Positions 16,278 to 24,761 of a DNA stretch of 64,000 nt are shown one piece after another. The DNA is from G020348185 sp964525045. Lineage in GTDB: Bacteria > Nitrospirota > Nitrospiria > Nitrospirales > UBA8639. The notes under the pieces are model-generated. The model saw nothing but the letters and a program-made list of their open reading frames with translations. It was not told the DNA's origin and made no database searches. The position numbers and the translations under genes were made by a program. The number at the start of each line of letters is the position of its first letter. The stretch's first letter is position 1. The DNA is taken from contig CAZGFD010000019.1 in the NCBI GenBank assembly GCA_964525045.1, positions 1 to 64,000 of the forward strand, written 5' to 3'.

Positions 16278-17027
16278 TCATTGAGAAATGACGTCTCCCG
16301 ACAGGATGGTTTCCTTGGGAAATATTTCTTTTTTCACCCTTTCACTGGTCTTTTGATAATCCCACTCTGAAGAATAGGGGCGCCATCCAAACCCATCCAA
16401 TACCGCATGCATACTCACCCGGAGAGCTTTCATGGGATCTTGAATGCCCAAGGCGGTCAAGGGAGCATCGGAGCCCATAAGAACATACGCCCCAAACGCC
16501 CCGGTCCAGATTCCAAATACAATTTCTTCCGGCGATATTCCTGGAATACTCTCGAAATCGCCTTGCGCCAAACCATCTCTCACCACCCCGCTCACGATAC
16601 TCATCGATTGTTGTTCACATGCCTCAAGCTGCCTTCGCAACTCCATTGATCCCTTTGCCCGAATGGATTCATTGAGGATGAGTAATTCTGTTTTAAAGTG
16701 ATCCGGGTGCAGTCGCACAAATAATTCGTACGCTTCCGCCAACGCAATAACTCTTTCTCGCGATTTACCGGAAAACATGGCCGCTCTCTGAAAAAACTCA
16801 GCCTGTTTCCGGTTAAATTGAAGAGCCAAAGCCAATAAAATTTCCTCTTTGCTTGAAAAGTGCTGATAAATGGTCCCCTTAGAATATTCAATTTCCTTCG
16901 CAATTAAATCCATCGTTACGCCCAAATAACCCACTTTCAACATCAACCGTTGAGCTGTTTCCAAAATAAGTTCTTCTCGTTGGGCAAATTCCCTTTTTTT
17001 TCTGGCCACGGTAGACATTGCAGGCAT
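16278..17027 (-). CDS. TetR/AcrR family transcriptional regulator
   Basis: A 249-residue regulator. The N-terminal TetR helix-turn-helix is clear: RLMLKVGYLGVTMDLIAKEI, then YSKGTIYQHFSSKEEILLA. The ligand-binding C-terminal half is unassigned. The ATG at 17027 overlaps a likely -10 hexamer, so the ATG three codons downstream (17018), used nearly leaderless, is a real alternative. It may autoregulate and control the divergent DUF928 gene or the downstream SYLF gene; this is inferred from position only. Confidence 0.85.
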   Translation of the reverse strand: MPAMSTVARKKREFAQREELILETAQRLMLKVGYLGVTMDLIAKEIEYSKGTIYQHFSSKEEILLALALQFNRKQAEFFQRAAMFSGKSRERVIALAEAYELFVRLHPDHFKTELLILNESIRAKGSMELRRQLEACEQQSMSIVSGVVRDGLAQGDFESIPGISPEEIVFGIWTGAFGAYVLMGSDAPLTALGIQDPMKALRVSMHAVLDGFGWRPYSSEWDYQKTSERVKKEIFPKETILSGDVISQ

Positions 17028-17053
17028 TTTAACTATTCGTCAAAATTTGTCAA
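17026..17053 (-). promoter_or_regulatory. Possible promoter of the tetR-family gene
   Basis: TTGACA (17053-17048) and TAAAAT (17031-17026), minus strand, are 16 bp apart. Because the -10 covers the first ATG, this promoter would fit translation from the ATG at 17018. The TTGACA is part of a direct repeat (TTTGACAAATTTTGACG) that might bind the regulator. Confidence 0.4.
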
Positions 17054-17409
17054 ACATTTTATTTTCGAATGAATGATTCCATTATCCAAATTAACCTGTA
17101 ACTATGAAATGGCTAACACTGTCCATTTTGTGGACATGGTAAAAGATAAGTCATTATTTCACAAAACCATGAAAATCAATGATTTTTTCATTAAACAATC
17201 GCTAATGGTTGTCAACGCCGTTTACAAGGTCATAGGTGGTCTCCACCTCAGAGAATCGGAGTATGCAAAGAGACCGATGACTATCACGAAAAAACATCTT
17301 CTAAATCAATAGGTTTAAAGGCTTAAAATCTTTTTTTTCTGCTTAAAGGGTTTTTTGGTCCCCCTTTTGCGTATTTATCTTTTTTGAACCACATTTATCC
17401 TTTTTAGGG
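17028..17409. other. Divergent regulatory spacer between tetR and the DUF928 gene
   Basis: AT-rich 382-bp spacer. It holds the tetR promoter and an inverted repeat TGTCCA-TTTTG-TGGACA at 17120-17136, a possible operator. A 79-codon frame across it (17073-17312) lacks a ribosome-binding site and any recognisable family, so it is treated as noncoding. Confidence 0.5.
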
Positions 17410-18258
17410 ATGATCACCATGAAAACCAACATATACATAATCACATTGAGTTTCGCGGCCATATCTTTGTTAGTGGGAGGATGGGGGGAATTGCCAAAGG
17501 AGGATTTGGGAGGACCAACCGGCTCTGCCCTTTCAAGCGTCGCCCAGCTCGCAGCTGAAGACAGATCAACCGGTACAGGAATACCCCTTTCCTACCAGGC
17601 ACCCGTGTATAAACCTCCAAAAGGTATTGGCAAACCCGGGGGACGGGTCGGGGGAGGCACCCGCGGTGATGAATCGATTGCCCTCTTTGCCTTGGTCCCC
17701 GATCATTTGGGCTTAACGATCAACCCCCAGCCGACCCTTTATTGGTATCTTTCCAAACCGGCACCCTATCCGCTCATCTTCACCCTAAATGAGGACACAC
17801 GGACGAAACCTATATTGGAAACCATTTTCGGGGGTTCCCCCAAAGCAGGAATTTATTCTGTTCCCCTTAAAGCGTTTGATATCACTCTTGAAATGGACAT
17901 CGAATATCAATGGTTTGTGAGTCTGACTGTAGACCCGAACAGTCAATCTAAAGATCTTGTCGCTGGTGGGATGATCAAACGGATTGTTCCCGGCGAGGAG
18001 TTACGGAAAAAATTAAAAGATGCCCGGCCTGAACAACTGACCACCATCTATTCGGAAGAGGGGCTTTGGTATGATGCTTTATCGTCCATATCCAATTTAT
18101 GTGAGACCAGTCCAAAGGACAACCATTATTGTGCAGGCCGAAAAGACTTATTGGAACAAATCGACTTGTCATTAGGCTTACTGGAAATCGCCAAAGCCGA
18201 AGAAGTGATTCTGCTTCCTCAGGGTCCTTTTTTCCCCTTTCATTTTCCCCCTGAATAA
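17410..18258 (+). CDS. DUF928 domain protein
   Basis: A 282-residue exported protein with an N-terminal hydrophobic signal (about residues 6-24). It shows the DUF928 layout: YKPPKGIGKPGGRVGGGTRG, ALVPDHLGLTINPQPTLYWYL, and a C-terminal helical part with EEGLWYDALSSISNL. The family is best known from cyanobacteria and its function is unknown. The first ATG at 17410 is followed by another at 17419. The last 19 bp overlap the convergent J-domain gene. It is divergent from the TetR regulator. Confidence 0.75.
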   Translation: MITMKTNIYIITLSFAAISLLVGGWGELPKEDLGGPTGSALSSVAQLAAEDRSTGTGIPLSYQAPVYKPPKGIGKPGGRVGGGTRGDESIALFALVPDHLGLTINPQPTLYWYLSKPAPYPLIFTLNEDTRTKPILETIFGGSPKAGIYSVPLKAFDITLEMDIEYQWFVSLTVDPNSQSKDLVAGGMIKRIVPGEELRKKLKDARPEQLTTIYSEEGLWYDALSSISNLCETSPKDNHYCAGRKDLLEQIDLSLGLLEIAKAEEVILLPQGPFFPFHFPPE

Positions 18259-18854
18259 GGGGGTTGGGAAGGAAAGGCTTCGTAATCCTGTTTGAGAAAT
18301 TGATACGCTTCAATGATCCGACGCAGTTCCGGCTCAGAGCTTCGATCTCCCTTACGGATATCCGGATGGATCTTTTTGACTCGCTGGCGGAAGGCTCGCG
18401 TCACCGATGGCATGGGGCTCCCGAATTCCAGGCCCAGAGCCTGGTAGGCTTCGACAGCCGAATGAATCTCTCCTTTTACTTCGGTAGAATCGTTTCCTCC
18501 TCCGCCGGCCGCCTTAAAGAAATTAAAGAGATTGATTCTTCGTCGTCGTCTCCGGGGACGTTCTCGAATTTCGCTATCGAATTCATCAAAACGGTCCTCA
18601 ATAAACTCCAATCGGGATTCCAATCGTTGTGCGGCGCTGAATTCGCACACTTCTTCCAAATCTGCTTCGATCAGATGGAGCATCCGATCCACTTCGCCAA
18701 GTCCCTGTTCCACTCGGAAATAGGAGTCCACCCGTTCATGAAACATGGTGTCAATGGCGACATCCAGGCTTTCCTCCGTTTTCACGCGAAGTTCCGTGAT
18801 GCGTTTGGTCATCCCCGCCACGAATCGTCGGCGGCTCTTTTCATTCAAGGCCAT
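18240..18854 (-). CDS. Protein with C-terminal J domain
   Basis: A 204-residue protein. The N-terminal two thirds are a charged helical region of unknown type, followed by an Arg-rich stretch (RERPRRRRRR, about 97-106). The C-terminal 70 residues form a J-like domain with the essential HPD at 163-165 (KKIHPDIRKGD), preceded by YQALGLEFGSPMPSVTRAFRQ. J domains stimulate Hsp70 ATPase, so this is probably a specialised DnaK cochaperone. The C-terminal position of the J domain is unlike DnaJ. The 3' end overlaps the DUF928 gene by 19 bp on the other strand. Confidence 0.75.
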   Translation of the reverse strand: MALNEKSRRRFVAGMTKRITELRVKTEESLDVAIDTMFHERVDSYFRVEQGLGEVDRMLHLIEADLEEVCEFSAAQRLESRLEFIEDRFDEFDSEIRERPRRRRRRINLFNFFKAAGGGGNDSTEVKGEIHSAVEAYQALGLEFGSPMPSVTRAFRQRVKKIHPDIRKGDRSSEPELRRIIEAYQFLKQDYEAFPSQPPYSGGK

Positions 18855-19066
18855 AATGATCGTTTACTTCAATACCTGGTTCCCTTCCCCAACGGCGTGA
18901 AAAAGCATAGCACAATTTGAGGAGGTCACGCTGCCAATACCCCTCTGCCTAAGGGTCCGTCAAGGGTTTCATTGCCCGTTACGGGTTCCCATGGTATTCT
19001 GGCCGTTTACGAAATTCGAGGACTGGCCTCGATGTTGACCATGATCATTTCTTTAAGGAGGTTTTC

Positions 19067-19564
19067 ATGCGAGTTGTTTTCCTGCTCACCGCACTACTCA
19101 TGATGACGACATCCCTGAATCCTGATTTTTCATGGGCCGTCAATCCCACAGGATACGGTCAAGCCGGGGGCGAATTTGACATTAAAGTGAAACGCGTTCC
19201 AACGACCGAACTTGCCAAAGCCAGGGCGGTCAAATCACCTATCCAGGCCACTCCAGAAGTTCTGGCTGAGGGAAAAGAAATTTTTCTCGGACGAGGTGGA
19301 TGCATCAGTTGTCATGGGGCTGAAGGTAAAGGGGATGGGGCGGCCGCCAGCAATCTCCCCATTCAACCACGGAATTTCACTAATCCGAAATTTAAGAAAT
19401 ACCGTACGCCTGGTGAGCTCATGTGGGTTCTGAAGAACGGGAGCATGGGACAATCCGGAAAGGTCCCGGGAACGGGAATGCTTCCTGTGGTCCAACCAAA
19501 AGGATTTATTTCTGAAGAGGATGGTTGGAAAGTGCTGTTGTACGAACTGAGTCTGGGGAAATAG
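19067..19564 (+). CDS. Exported monohaem cytochrome c
   Basis: A 165-residue periplasmic electron carrier. It has a signal peptide (residues 1-24, ending FSWA), one haem-attachment motif CISCH (Cys79, Cys82, His83), and the probable axial methionine in GTGMLPVV. The layout is that of class I cytochrome c (Cytochrome_CBB3 type). Translation starts after a strong AAGGAGG site. The next gene encodes the YyaL/aldo-keto reductase fusion 177 bp downstream, without an obvious functional link. Confidence 0.9.
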   Translation: MRVVFLLTALLMMTTSLNPDFSWAVNPTGYGQAGGEFDIKVKRVPTTELAKARAVKSPIQATPEVLAEGKEIFLGRGGCISCHGAEGKGDGAAASNLPIQPRNFTNPKFKKYRTPGELMWVLKNGSMGQSGKVPGTGMLPVVQPKGFISEEDGWKVLLYELSLGK

Positions 19565-19640
19565 AGTGGCTCCCAACGTAGGACGGGAGGGATCCCACCC
19601 CCATTCGGGACATTGACAAATCGAACCATCTTCTTTCAAC

Positions 19641-19696
19641 AATATCCAACATCCAATATCCAATATCGAATACTGAATGTCGAATCACGAAGTGGA
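19641..19696. repeat. Half copy of an AATATCGAAC-type spacer element
   Basis: Consists of iterated ATATCCAA/ATATCGAA words ending in GAATGTCGAATCACGAAGTG. It matches the left arm of the elements at 41161 and 50409; no right arm is present. Confidence 0.6.
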
Positions 19697-19740
19697 GTGA
19701 GGACCATCCACCAACATTATCAGAGAACCACGGAACGATT

Positions 19741-22700
19741 ATGAACCATGAGCATAACAGCAAAGAGGGCCAGGAGCACCCATCCTCCCACCCTAACCGG
19801 TTGATTCACGAAACAAGTCCCTATCTTCTTCAACATGCCTATAATCCTGTGGACTGGTATCCCTGGGGTCAGGAAGCACTGCAACGGGCGAAGGAGACCA
19901 ATAAACCCATTCTTCTCTCAATCGGGTATTCCGCTTGCCACTGGTGTCATGTCATGGAACATGAATCGTTTGAAAATGAGAAGATTGCAGATCTGATGAA
20001 CAGGTATTTCATCAACATCAAGGTAGACCGTGAGGAACGACCCGACCTGGACGAGATTTACATGCAGGCGACTGTCGCCATGAACCAAGGACATGGGGGA
20101 TGGCCCATGACGGTTTTCTTGACTCCTGACCAGGAGCCGATTTTCGCAGGGACCTACTTTCCCCCGACCGATCGCTGGGGAAGGCCGGGCTTTTCCACGG
20201 TCCTTGAAAATATTGGTGAAGCATGGACCAAAGACCAGTCGAACATCATCCAGCAAGCCACCCGATTTACCTCTCGGCTCCGAAATTCCGTTCAGACTAC
20301 TTCTCCTTTGGCGGTTGGCAAAGCTGAGATCGAGGCGGCGGTTCAAGATTTTGGTAACGATTTTGACGCCCGGTATGGTGGGTTTGGTCGTGCTCCAAAA
20401 TTCCCTCCGGCCACTGGGCTTTCCTTTCTCTTACGCCAGTATGCCAAGACTCAGGATCCGCAGACCCTCACGATGGTGTGCAAAACATTAGACGGGATGG
20501 CTGCCGGAGGACTGTACGACCAAATCGGTGGAGGGTTTGCCCGTTACTCGACTGACGAACGATGGCTCGTCCCCCACTTTGAGAAAATGCTTTATGATAA
20601 TGCGCTACTCTCCCGGACCTATGTTGAGGCCTTTCAGGTCACCGGCAATCCCACCTATCGCAGAATAGCCACAGAAACCCTCGATTATATCCTTCGGGAA
20701 ATGACCTCTCCGGAAGGCAGCTTCTATTCCGCCACTGATGCGGATTCCGAAGGGGTGGAAGGCAAATTTTTTGTGTGGACGCCTGGCGAAATTCGGGAAA
20801 TTGTTGAATCCGAGGAGGATGCAAGCCGATTTTGTGCCTTTTACGACATCACTCCGGAGGGAAATTGGGAACACCAGAGTATCCCTCAGACCCCGAGGTC
20901 AATCGAACAGGTGGCGCAGGAGGTCGGATGCACCCCGGGTGAGCTTCAACAGACACTCGATCGTGTGCGACCTTTGGTCTACCAGGCTCGGCTCCAACGC
21001 GTGCCTCCCGGTTTGGACGACAAAGTCATTACCGGGTGGAACGGCATGATGATCGGGGCCATGGCCGAAGCCGGCCGGGTGTTAGGAATCCAACGGTATG
21101 TAGACGGAGCCATTCGAGCAACGGATTTCCTCCTTGACACGCTTGCTCGCCCGGAAAGTCGCTTATTCCGTACCTATCGAGGGGGAAAGGCTCATCTCGA
21201 GGGGTGCCTCGAAGACTACGCGTATCTTTCCGAGGCCCTCATCGATCTCTACGAATCCTGTGGGAGAGAACGCTACCTTCATGAAGCCGTCTGCCTGGCG
21301 GAACGTATCCTTGAAGATTTTGTGGATGACGACCACGGCGGGTTTTTTACCACCGGTAAGGACCATGAATCGTTAATACTTCGGAGTCGTGAAGGGCCGG
21401 ACGGAGCCACCCCCAGCAGTAATTCCGTTGCAGCTTCCGTAATGGCCCGCCTGTCCTATCATTTTGGACGCGAGGATTTCCGTGAAGCGGCCACCAAAGC
21501 GATTCGAGCCTATGGACAACAGATTTCCCAGATCCCTCGCGGGTTTCCCAAAGGGCTCATGGTTGTCGATTGGCTATTGAACGGTCCCATTGAACTGGCC
21601 CTGGTAGGCCAAACGGGTGAGGAACGCTATGAGCAATTGCGGGTCGAGATCAATCAACGCTTCATTCCTAACCGCATTATTGCCTATCGGAACGACGAAG
21701 CCACAGAATCGACCCACCCACTGTTAAACGGAAAAGATTTGGTCAACGGAAAGGCGGCGCTCTACATCTGTCGAAACTTTACCTGTGATGCACCGATCAC
21801 GGATCCTACAGCCGTTGGAGCTGCCTTGGCCCCCCAAACATCCTCACCCTCGCCAACCCCTTCCAAGCCTCTTGCCACATTGACGAGTAGCGGATCACGT
21901 GGGAGCGCCACCCCGGGGGGGACCGGAGGGTATGTGGCGAAAATCCTCGCCAGCTCTCTCAGTCCTCAACCTTCTGCCGAGGGGTATACCTCATTCGGCT
22001 CCACCGGGTTAACGACATCACGAATTGGCTTTGGCGGGTATCGAATCGACGCTGATGTGGAGGAACACCGTGAGGCGCTGAGGAAGGCCATTCAGGAAGG
22101 CTGCAACCTTATCGATACGTCAACGAACTATGCGGATGGGGGAAGCGAACGGCTGGTCGGACGGGTTTTGGCGGACCTCTTCAAACAACAGCACTTCACT
22201 AGAGAAGAAATGATTGTTGTGTCGAAAATCGGGTATATCCAGGGCCAGAATCTTAAAAAAGCGGAAGCCCGAGAGAAGGCCGGGACCCCTTTCCCGGAAA
22301 TCGTGAAATACGGAGATGGAATCTGGCACGGTATACATCCGGAGTTTCTTGATGAGCAGCTCACCCTTTCGCTTGATCGTCTCGGACTCGCCACCCTAGA
22401 TGTCTGTTTATTGCACAATCCGGAATATTTTCTCTCGGATGCCAAGAATCGACAATTATCCATTGACGCCGAGACCCTCAACAAACAACGAACGGAATTT
22501 TACCGACGACTGCAACAAGCGTTTCTCTTTTTCGAATCACAAATTGATGCGGGAAGGATCCAATATTACGGCGTCTCTTCAAACACCTGCACGAACAGTC
22601 CCGACGACCCCGAGGCCACTTCCTTTTCCCGAATGTTGGAGGCCGCTCAAGGGGCGGCCCAAGAGGCAGGCAAGGCCACTCATCATTTTCGTGTTCTGCA

Positions 22701-23469
22701 ACTGCCCATGAACCTGTTTGAATCCGGCGCTGTTTTTACGCGTAATACCGGTCCTGAACACGGCCAGACGGTCTTGGAATTAGCTCAGCAGGAGAATGTG
22801 GCTGTTCTGGTCAATCGGCCTTTAAATGCCATCCCCAGCAAAGGCGGCGGAATCATCCGCCTTGCCGACCCCCAAGCTGAGCCGACGGATACGACATTTG
22901 AAATTCAGCAATCCAAAGTTCAAACCCTGGAGGAAGCGTATAAAAAGAACCTGGCGCCACACGTACCCCACTCCGGCAAAGGCATTTCACCAATGGAATA
23001 CTTCACCTGGGCTGAGGAATTCAAACGGCTACGACCGGCTGTACAAAACTTGGAGCATTGGGACCAAATTGAATCGCAAATGATTGCACCCCACGCCAAC
23101 CAAGTCTTCCAAGTGTTAACCAGACATTTTTCAAACTCCAAAGAAAAAGAAACGGAGTGGGCACAGTGGCGGGAACAGTACGTCCCCGAATTTCTCTCTC
23201 TCCTGCGAATATTGCGGAGGGAAGCCGCTGAAAAGAGTGCCAAAAAGATTCATGCCCTCCGGCAGGTCATCGATCCCCTCCTTCCTGAATCAAAACGGAA
23301 GGAACCCTTTTCCCGCAAGGCTCTCTGGGTCCTTACCAGCACCCCTGGTGTGACCGGTGTCTTGAATGGAATCCGTAAACTGGCGTATGTGGAGGACTCC
23401 CTGACTGTTCTACAATGGGAACCGACCCTGCCAACCAGCGTAATTTTTGAAGCCTTACGCGACACGTAA
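19741..23469 (+). CDS. Fusion: YyaL/DUF255 thioredoxin-like protein plus aldo-keto reductase
   Basis: A 1242-residue protein. Residues about 20-180 are the DUF255 thioredoxin-like domain with the invariant active site SACHWCHVMEHESF (Cys66, Cys69). Residues about 190-690 form the (alpha/alpha)6-barrel part of the YyaL/Spata20 family. A Ser/Pro/Gly-rich linker (about 700-745) leads to a complete aldo-keto reductase-like domain starting GSTGLTTSRIGFGGYRIDAD, with the catalytic Asp/Tyr region LIDTSTNYADGGSERLVG and a later HNPEYF. The YyaL family's biochemical role is unknown. The frame is continuous across the junction, so the fusion looks genuine. Gene start ATG 19741 was chosen as the first codon; a ribosome-binding site is weak. 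Confidence 0.85.
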   Translation: MNHEHNSKEGQEHPSSHPNRLIHETSPYLLQHAYNPVDWYPWGQEALQRAKETNKPILLSIGYSACHWCHVMEHESFENEKIADLMNRYFINIKVDREERPDLDEIYMQATVAMNQGHGGWPMTVFLTPDQEPIFAGTYFPPTDRWGRPGFSTVLENIGEAWTKDQSNIIQQATRFTSRLRNSVQTTSPLAVGKAEIEAAVQDFGNDFDARYGGFGRAPKFPPATGLSFLLRQYAKTQDPQTLTMVCKTLDGMAAGGLYDQIGGGFARYSTDERWLVPHFEKMLYDNALLSRTYVEAFQVTGNPTYRRIATETLDYILREMTSPEGSFYSATDADSEGVEGKFFVWTPGEIREIVESEEDASRFCAFYDITPEGNWEHQSIPQTPRSIEQVAQEVGCTPGELQQTLDRVRPLVYQARLQRVPPGLDDKVITGWNGMMIGAMAEAGRVLGIQRYVDGAIRATDFLLDTLARPESRLFRTYRGGKAHLEGCLEDYAYLSEALIDLYESCGRERYLHEAVCLAERILEDFVDDDHGGFFTTGKDHESLILRSREGPDGATPSSNSVAASVMARLSYHFGREDFREAATKAIRAYGQQISQIPRGFPKGLMVVDWLLNGPIELALVGQTGEERYEQLRVEINQRFIPNRIIAYRNDEATESTHPLLNGKDLVNGKAALYICRNFTCDAPITDPTAVGAALAPQTSSPSPTPSKPLATLTSSGSRGSATPGGTGGYVAKILASSLSPQPSAEGYTSFGSTGLTTSRIGFGGYRIDADVEEHREALRKAIQEGCNLIDTSTNYADGGSERLVGRVLADLFKQQHFTREEMIVVSKIGYIQGQNLKKAEAREKAGTPFPEIVKYGDGIWHGIHPEFLDEQLTLSLDRLGLATLDVCLLHNPEYFLSDAKNRQLSIDAETLNKQRTEFYRRLQQAFLFFESQIDAGRIQYYGVSSNTCTNSPDDPEATSFSRMLEAAQGAAQEAGKATHHFRVLQLPMNLFESGAVFTRNTGPEHGQTVLELAQQENVAVLVNRPLNAIPSKGGGIIRLADPQAEPTDTTFEIQQSKVQTLEEAYKKNLAPHVPHSGKGISPMEYFTWAEEFKRLRPAVQNLEHWDQIESQMIAPHANQVFQVLTRHFSNSKEKETEWAQWREQYVPEFLSLLRILRREAAEKSAKKIHALRQVIDPLLPESKRKEPFSRKALWVLTSTPGVTGVLNGIRKLAYVEDSLTVLQWEPTLPTSVIFEALRDT

Positions 23470-23817
23470 GCTTTGGAATTCAGACAGGGAATCCTCTAAC
23501 AGACGAACATCCCAACTTCCCCTCTGAATTGCCACAAGCAGAGCGTTCCAGACCTTCACAGTACCTCGGGATCACGAAAGAAAAATTTTAGGGGATAATT
23601 GAGTGCGCGAACCAGGGCAGCAGATCGATTCCCCCGTTCACCTCAACCGCCGCCGCCCCTCCGAAGGGTCCTTTCCTAAACAGTTTTTGAAAAGATCGGA
23701 GATTATGCTCAGGCGAAGGTTAGGGAGGTTGGGCCTAAAAGAGAGAAAGAGGGTGGGGAGAAATCAAGAATAAAGGCCTGACCCCAATATCCATGGCCAG
23801 TTACCTCCTTTTTCGCT
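23470..23817. other. Noncoding spacer after the fusion gene
   Basis: No reading frame with support. The only recognisable word is AAAGGCCTGACCCCAATAT near 23773-23791, which resembles motifs often seen beside mobile or toxin-antitoxin genes. No promoter or terminator of quality was seen. Confidence 0.4.
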
Positions 23818-24219
23818 TTACTCGGTAAAACCGTCTGGTGAAACAGCGACCTTTGGAAACGCTCGAAGGATCTGACGATCACTCGTCACCAGCGGAACTC
23901 CTAAATCCATAGCCAGACTAACAAATTCACAATCGTAAGCCGAACATCCGGATTGTCCGGCTAATTGGAGAACGGTACGGGAGACGACCGAATATTCTCG
24001 TCCTCTCATCCAATGCTCCGCCTCGCTCACAACATCCAAGACATCTTGAAGGTCCAAATCCTTTCGACGAACCAACCCCATGAGAGTGTTCCGAAATTCC
24101 GAGCGCCAGAGAAGGGGGGCCGCCCAAGCAGGGTCTTGTTGAAGGACGGTTTCGGCTTGGATGGTTCTCTGCCCTTTGACGAAGAGATAGACAAAAAGAT
24201 TGGTATCGGCCACAATCAT
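23818..24219 (-). CDS. PIN-domain toxin, VapC/FitB type
   Basis: A 133-residue PIN-domain ribonuclease. The four acidic metal ligands are visible: Asp5 (VADTNLF), Glu41 (WRSEFRN), Asp96 (SAYDCEFV) and Asp114 (TSDRQIL). VapC toxins cleave RNA such as initiator tRNA or rRNA when freed from antitoxin. The ATG overlaps the antitoxin stop by 4 bp (ATGA), so the pair is co-translated. The toxin appears intact. Confidence 0.88.
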   Translation of the reverse strand: MIVADTNLFVYLFVKGQRTIQAETVLQQDPAWAAPLLWRSEFRNTLMGLVRRKDLDLQDVLDVVSEAEHWMRGREYSVVSRTVLQLAGQSGCSAYDCEFVSLAMDLGVPLVTSDRQILRAFPKVAVSPDGFTE

Positions 24220-24458
24220 GGACGACCCGCAGCCTTCAGGGCATTCAACGTTCGATCCGTGAGTCGGGCTTTCTTTGGCGTTTGACGAATTTGCCGCACC
24301 TTGGCTAGTAGTTTGTCTGCATCAATTGGAATACTTTGAGTAAGAGATTCCAAACAGAAAATGACCTCGTGATTGAGACTTCGTCGATGCCGAGCGGCCT
24401 GAGCCTTTAATTGTCGCAACAATGGTTGAGGAAAATTCTTCAAAGTGAGTGAGGCCAT
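24216..24458 (-). CDS. Ribbon-helix-helix antitoxin, FitA/VapB type
   Basis: An 80-residue antitoxin. The N-terminal ribbon-helix-helix (MASLTLKNFPQPLLRQLKAQ, then RHRRSLNHEVIFCLE) binds DNA as a dimer; the C-terminal tail would wrap the toxin and ends near the shared ATGA. A good ribosome-binding site (AAAGGA) precedes the ATG at 24458. An exact tandem 11-bp repeat just upstream is a probable operator. Confidence 0.85.
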   Translation of the reverse strand: MASLTLKNFPQPLLRQLKAQAARHRRSLNHEVIFCLESLTQSIPIDADKLLAKVRQIRQTPKKARLTDRTLNALKAAGRP

Positions 24459-24478
24459 GTGAAAATCCTTTCATGACA

Positions 24479-24500
24479 CCAAAATGGTTCCAAAATGGTT
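24479..24500 (-). promoter_or_regulatory. Tandem 11-bp repeat, probable toxin-antitoxin operator
   Basis: AACCATTTTGG occurs twice head-to-tail without a gap (24500-24490 and 24489-24479, minus strand), 20 nt upstream of the antitoxin ATG. Ribbon-helix-helix antitoxins usually bind tandem short repeats cooperatively in this position. Confidence 0.55.
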
Positions 24501-24761
24501 TACTCACTAATTTTAATTAACCGGGGCGGTCCTGTCAATAGACGTGCCTCGAAAAGGAAAGGCAAAAATGTCTGCTGCTCGTCGACATACTGTTCGACTT
24601 TCAGTTTTACTCCAAGCTCTTTGCACATCCCTTCCTCTCTTTATTAAACTGAATCAGTGAAATTTGCCTGTTTTAATAGGCTGATTATCCCACCCTCTCT
24701 TTCTCAATCACCCTAGTTTCTAATCAGATACAGGGCGTTTCGAATCTTTAACTTTGTCTTT
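24501..24761. other. Noncoding spacer between toxin-antitoxin pair and comEC
   Basis: About 260 bp (303 bp with the operator region) of AT-leaning sequence without a credible frame, hairpin or repeat. It holds the region upstream of the antitoxin and downstream of comEC. Confidence 0.4.

Noticed and set aside
17073..17312. 79-codon frame in the tetR/DUF928 spacer
   Set aside because: No ribosome-binding site and no similarity recognised; it overlaps likely operators, so more probably regulatory DNA.
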